Origin: Cyanobacteria bacterium UBA11372
Lineage (GTDB): Bacteria; Cyanobacteriota; Cyanobacteriia; Cyanobacteriales; Aerosakkonemataceae
Assembly: GCA_003486675.1 (NCBI GenBank)
Contig: DNGG01000338.1
Span: forward strand, 1 to 14,376
Length of the DNA stretch: 14,376 bases
Direction: 5' to 3'
Position 1 is the first letter of the stretch, and every line of letters begins with the position of its first letter. The notes under the pieces were generated by a model. The model saw only the letters and a list, made by a program, of their open reading frames with translations. It was not told where the DNA came from and did not search any database. This document shows positions 12,585-14,376 of the stretch, piece after piece. Both the position numbers and the translations under genes were made by a program.

Positions 12585-14216
12585 GTGAATCAAAAGATTG
12601 CCATCAAGTGGGAGTATATAGTTCCCCTACTCGCTACAGCATCGCTTCTTATTGCCTGCACTATTGTTTCTGCTAAAAAATTTTTTTGGTTCGATGAAAT
12701 TTTGTCTTATTACTTGCTTAACGATCTATCTTTTACACATATGATGGTCGTTTTTGGTGACAAATTGACCAATACCCCCCCTTTATATTTTATTCTCGGT
12801 TGGTTTTGGGTTAAAGCATTTAGTGCCGCAGAACTATCACTGCGCTTATTTTCTTCTTTAGGAATTTGCATCGCTTGCGTGACTGTTTGGATAACATTAC
12901 GTCGCACTTATAGCTTTTCTTCAGCTTCTATTGGAACTCTTGGCGTATTTTGTGTTTCAGAACTAATTTTAGTTCAGAATGCTGAAGCTAGAATGTATGG
13001 TTTATTTATGGCTGTTTGTGGATTGGGGCTGCTGCAATACGATTTACTAAATAGACAGTCAAATTGTTCTAGAAACCTATTATTGTCTAACATATTGATT
13101 CATGCTGCTATTGTCCAAACACATCTTTTTGGTTTGTTATATAGTGGAGCAATTATTTTTTCTTTTATTGTTAGAGATCTATACTTTAAGACTTTTAGGC
13201 CCAAAATTTACCTGAGCGCGATTTTAAGCTGGCTTTCCCTGATTCCATACATTCCCGCTTTTATTAACCAAGCTGATGTTGGCAATCCCCGTTCGTGGCT
13301 TCCCAGTCCTACTCTGGCAAATTTAACTGATTTTTTCGGTATTTCTGCATCAACCTTGTCTTTTCAAACTCTGCTGATAATTTTAATTCTTATTTCCGGA
13401 TTGCAATATATATATGAATCAGCTAAGGCAGCTCAAAATTCTGATATGTCTCAGCCAAATAACCAAAAATTTAATGCAGAAATTTCTCTCTTAATATTTG
13501 CCTATGCTTGGCTCGCCGTTCCGATTTTTGCCTGGATTGTTTCCCGCACTATCAAACCCATTTTTTGGGATAGGTACATGATACCTAGTACCATCAGTTG
13601 GGCAATATTATTAGCTTATTTCACTTCCCGCATTATTTGTAATAATCGCTTTAATTTTAGTCCAAATTTCATTAATTTTAAGCTTTTAGAAATCGCAATA
13701 ATTGCCATATTACTGATTAATCCAGTTAGCAAAGCCAATAGTTTATCAAAGCAAAAATTGCCGGGATTAAATGATGGCAAATATGGGTATAAAGAATTAC
13801 CTATTGTCACGCAATCTGCTCATGATTTTAGCACGAGATTTCACTATTCTCCTGAGAGGAATAGATATTTCTATATTTTAGACTGGCAGGCTGCGTTAGA
13901 TATAAAAAGCGGACAATTTGCAACACAAAGTTACAAAACTATGGAAGCATTAAAACGTAACTATGCTGTATTTCAAGAGAGTATTATGAACGGGGAAGAA
14001 TTTATTAAAAAGCATAAAACTTTTCTATTTTTAGCCGATATAAATTATCAAAAATGTAACTCAGGAAGGCGAATTAAAGATGTTGCTTGTCCGAGATGGT
14101 TGGAGATGCAAATTATGAGCAAACCTCAATATAAAGTTACCGATCTAGGTCAGATTGAACGGCGAAAATTATTGTTGGTAGAACAGAAAAAAGTAGGAAT
14201 AAAGCAAGGGAATTGA
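12585..14216 (+). CDS. GT-C membrane glycosyltransferase, family 39-like
   Basis: A 543-residue polytopic membrane protein from GTG 12585; GGGAG lies about 13 nt upstream and no nearer start is better. After the first membrane helix comes F36-D37-E38, the position of the catalytic aspartate in GT-C enzymes. N63-T-P-P-L-Y follows in the same loop, and E134-A-R-M-Y-G-L after the third or fourth helix is the other typical PMT/ArnT-family motif. Some ten hydrophobic segments extend to about residue 375. The remaining 165 residues form a soluble, probably periplasmic, domain with a C-x6-C-x5-C-like spread of cysteines near 490-505. Such enzymes move a sugar from a polyprenyl-phosphate carrier to a protein, lipid or exopolysaccharide; acceptor unknown. 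The gene is AT-rich and contains no HIP1 site. Confidence 0.85.
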   Translation: MNQKIAIKWEYIVPLLATASLLIACTIVSAKKFFWFDEILSYYLLNDLSFTHMMVVFGDKLTNTPPLYFILGWFWVKAFSAAELSLRLFSSLGICIACVTVWITLRRTYSFSSASIGTLGVFCVSELILVQNAEARMYGLFMAVCGLGLLQYDLLNRQSNCSRNLLLSNILIHAAIVQTHLFGLLYSGAIIFSFIVRDLYFKTFRPKIYLSAILSWLSLIPYIPAFINQADVGNPRSWLPSPTLANLTDFFGISASTLSFQTLLIILILISGLQYIYESAKAAQNSDMSQPNNQKFNAEISLLIFAYAWLAVPIFAWIVSRTIKPIFWDRYMIPSTISWAILLAYFTSRIICNNRFNFSPNFINFKLLEIAIIAILLINPVSKANSLSKQKLPGLNDGKYGYKELPIVTQSAHDFSTRFHYSPERNRYFYILDWQAALDIKSGQFATQSYKTMEALKRNYAVFQESIMNGEEFIKKHKTFLFLADINYQKCNSGRRIKDVACPRWLEMQIMSKPQYKVTDLGQIERRKLLLVEQKKVGIKQGN

Positions 14217-14260
14217 AGCAGAGACAAGGGGAGGTAGAACCCCTAATTAGGACTGACACG

Positions 14261-14286
14261 GGGACGCGGGGAAAGCGGGACGCGGA
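14261..14286. repeat. Second copy of the period-8 GACGCGG repeat
   Basis: From 14263 the 8-nt blocks read GACGCGGG, GAAAGCGG, GACGCGGA. The order (GACGCGG-, GAAA----, GACGCGGA) is the same as at 10767-10790. It lies 47 bp after the glycosyltransferase stop. Confidence 0.6.
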
Positions 14287-14295
14287 GAGTTTTAA

Positions 14296-14376
14296 TTATA
14301 TAGCAGTTTGTGACTTGGTGGAATACAGCCCTTGGGGATCTCGAATGCAATAGCGGCTGCCATTTTTGCTGCCGCT
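14296..14376 (-). CDS. Possible C-terminal tail of a gene entering from the right
   Basis: A minus-strand frame is open from the right edge to a TAA at 14296 and would encode 26 residues (G-S-R-Y-C-I-R-D-P-Q-G-L-Y and so on). A second minus frame is open to 14292. The stretch is too short to identify, and the edge also holds an inverted repeat (AGCGGC...GCCGCT), so it may be a repeat instead of a gene. Confidence 0.2.
   Translation of the reverse strand, partial: SGSKNGSRYCIRDPQGLYSTKSQTAI

Noticed and set aside
12710..13810. Minus-strand frames opposite the glycosyltransferase
   Set aside because: Shadows of a gene with intact GT-C motifs.

Overview
The window looks like the chromosome of a filamentous, probably Oscillatoriales-type, cyanobacterium. 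I count about 19 copies of the HIP1 octamer (GCGATCGC) in 14.4 kb. Several gene families are typical of cyanobacteria, and the intergenic DNA carries cyanobacterial-style short tandem heptamer and octamer repeats and palindromic repeats. I see no rRNA, tRNA, CRISPR array or transposase.

Left part (1-6672, all minus strand), read in transcription order: a lipoprotein with a phytase-like/esterase-like propeller domain (start about 6636); a 120-residue protein whose stop overlaps the start of an HNH endonuclease-like gene; an AAA/STAND-like ATPase with intact Walker A and B motifs; and a very large protein running off the left edge. The large gene (2992 down to 1, 997 codons visible) has an N-terminal P-loop-less region, a TPR-like superhelix, an nSTAND1-type NTPase, a membrane segment and the first WD40 repeat. 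A 110-bp inverted-repeat element lies between the ATPase and the large gene. The HNH / ATPase / nSTAND-WD40 block is the best candidate for an undescribed system, perhaps a sensing or conflict module, but this is inference from architecture and gene order.

Middle part (6754-9273, plus strand): three exported proteins, namely a TPR protein with a signal peptide, a small secreted beta-rich protein, and a diverged WGxxGxxG-type small membrane protein. The N-terminal coding sequence of the TPR gene contains two palindromes typical of dispersed repeats, so either the start codon is further downstream or a repeat is translated. Intergenic DNA here holds paired AGAAACC palindromes and heptamer arrays.

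Right part (9376-11794, minus strand): a stand-alone RnfD/NqrB-like membrane protein followed by an exported DUF2330 protein, with a period-8 repeat between them. Divergent to these (plus strand) are a small DUF6464-type protein, preceded by a strong dyad at its start, and a GT-C (family 39-like) membrane glycosyltransferase. The last 160 bp carry a second copy of the period-8 repeat and possibly the tail of a minus-strand gene.
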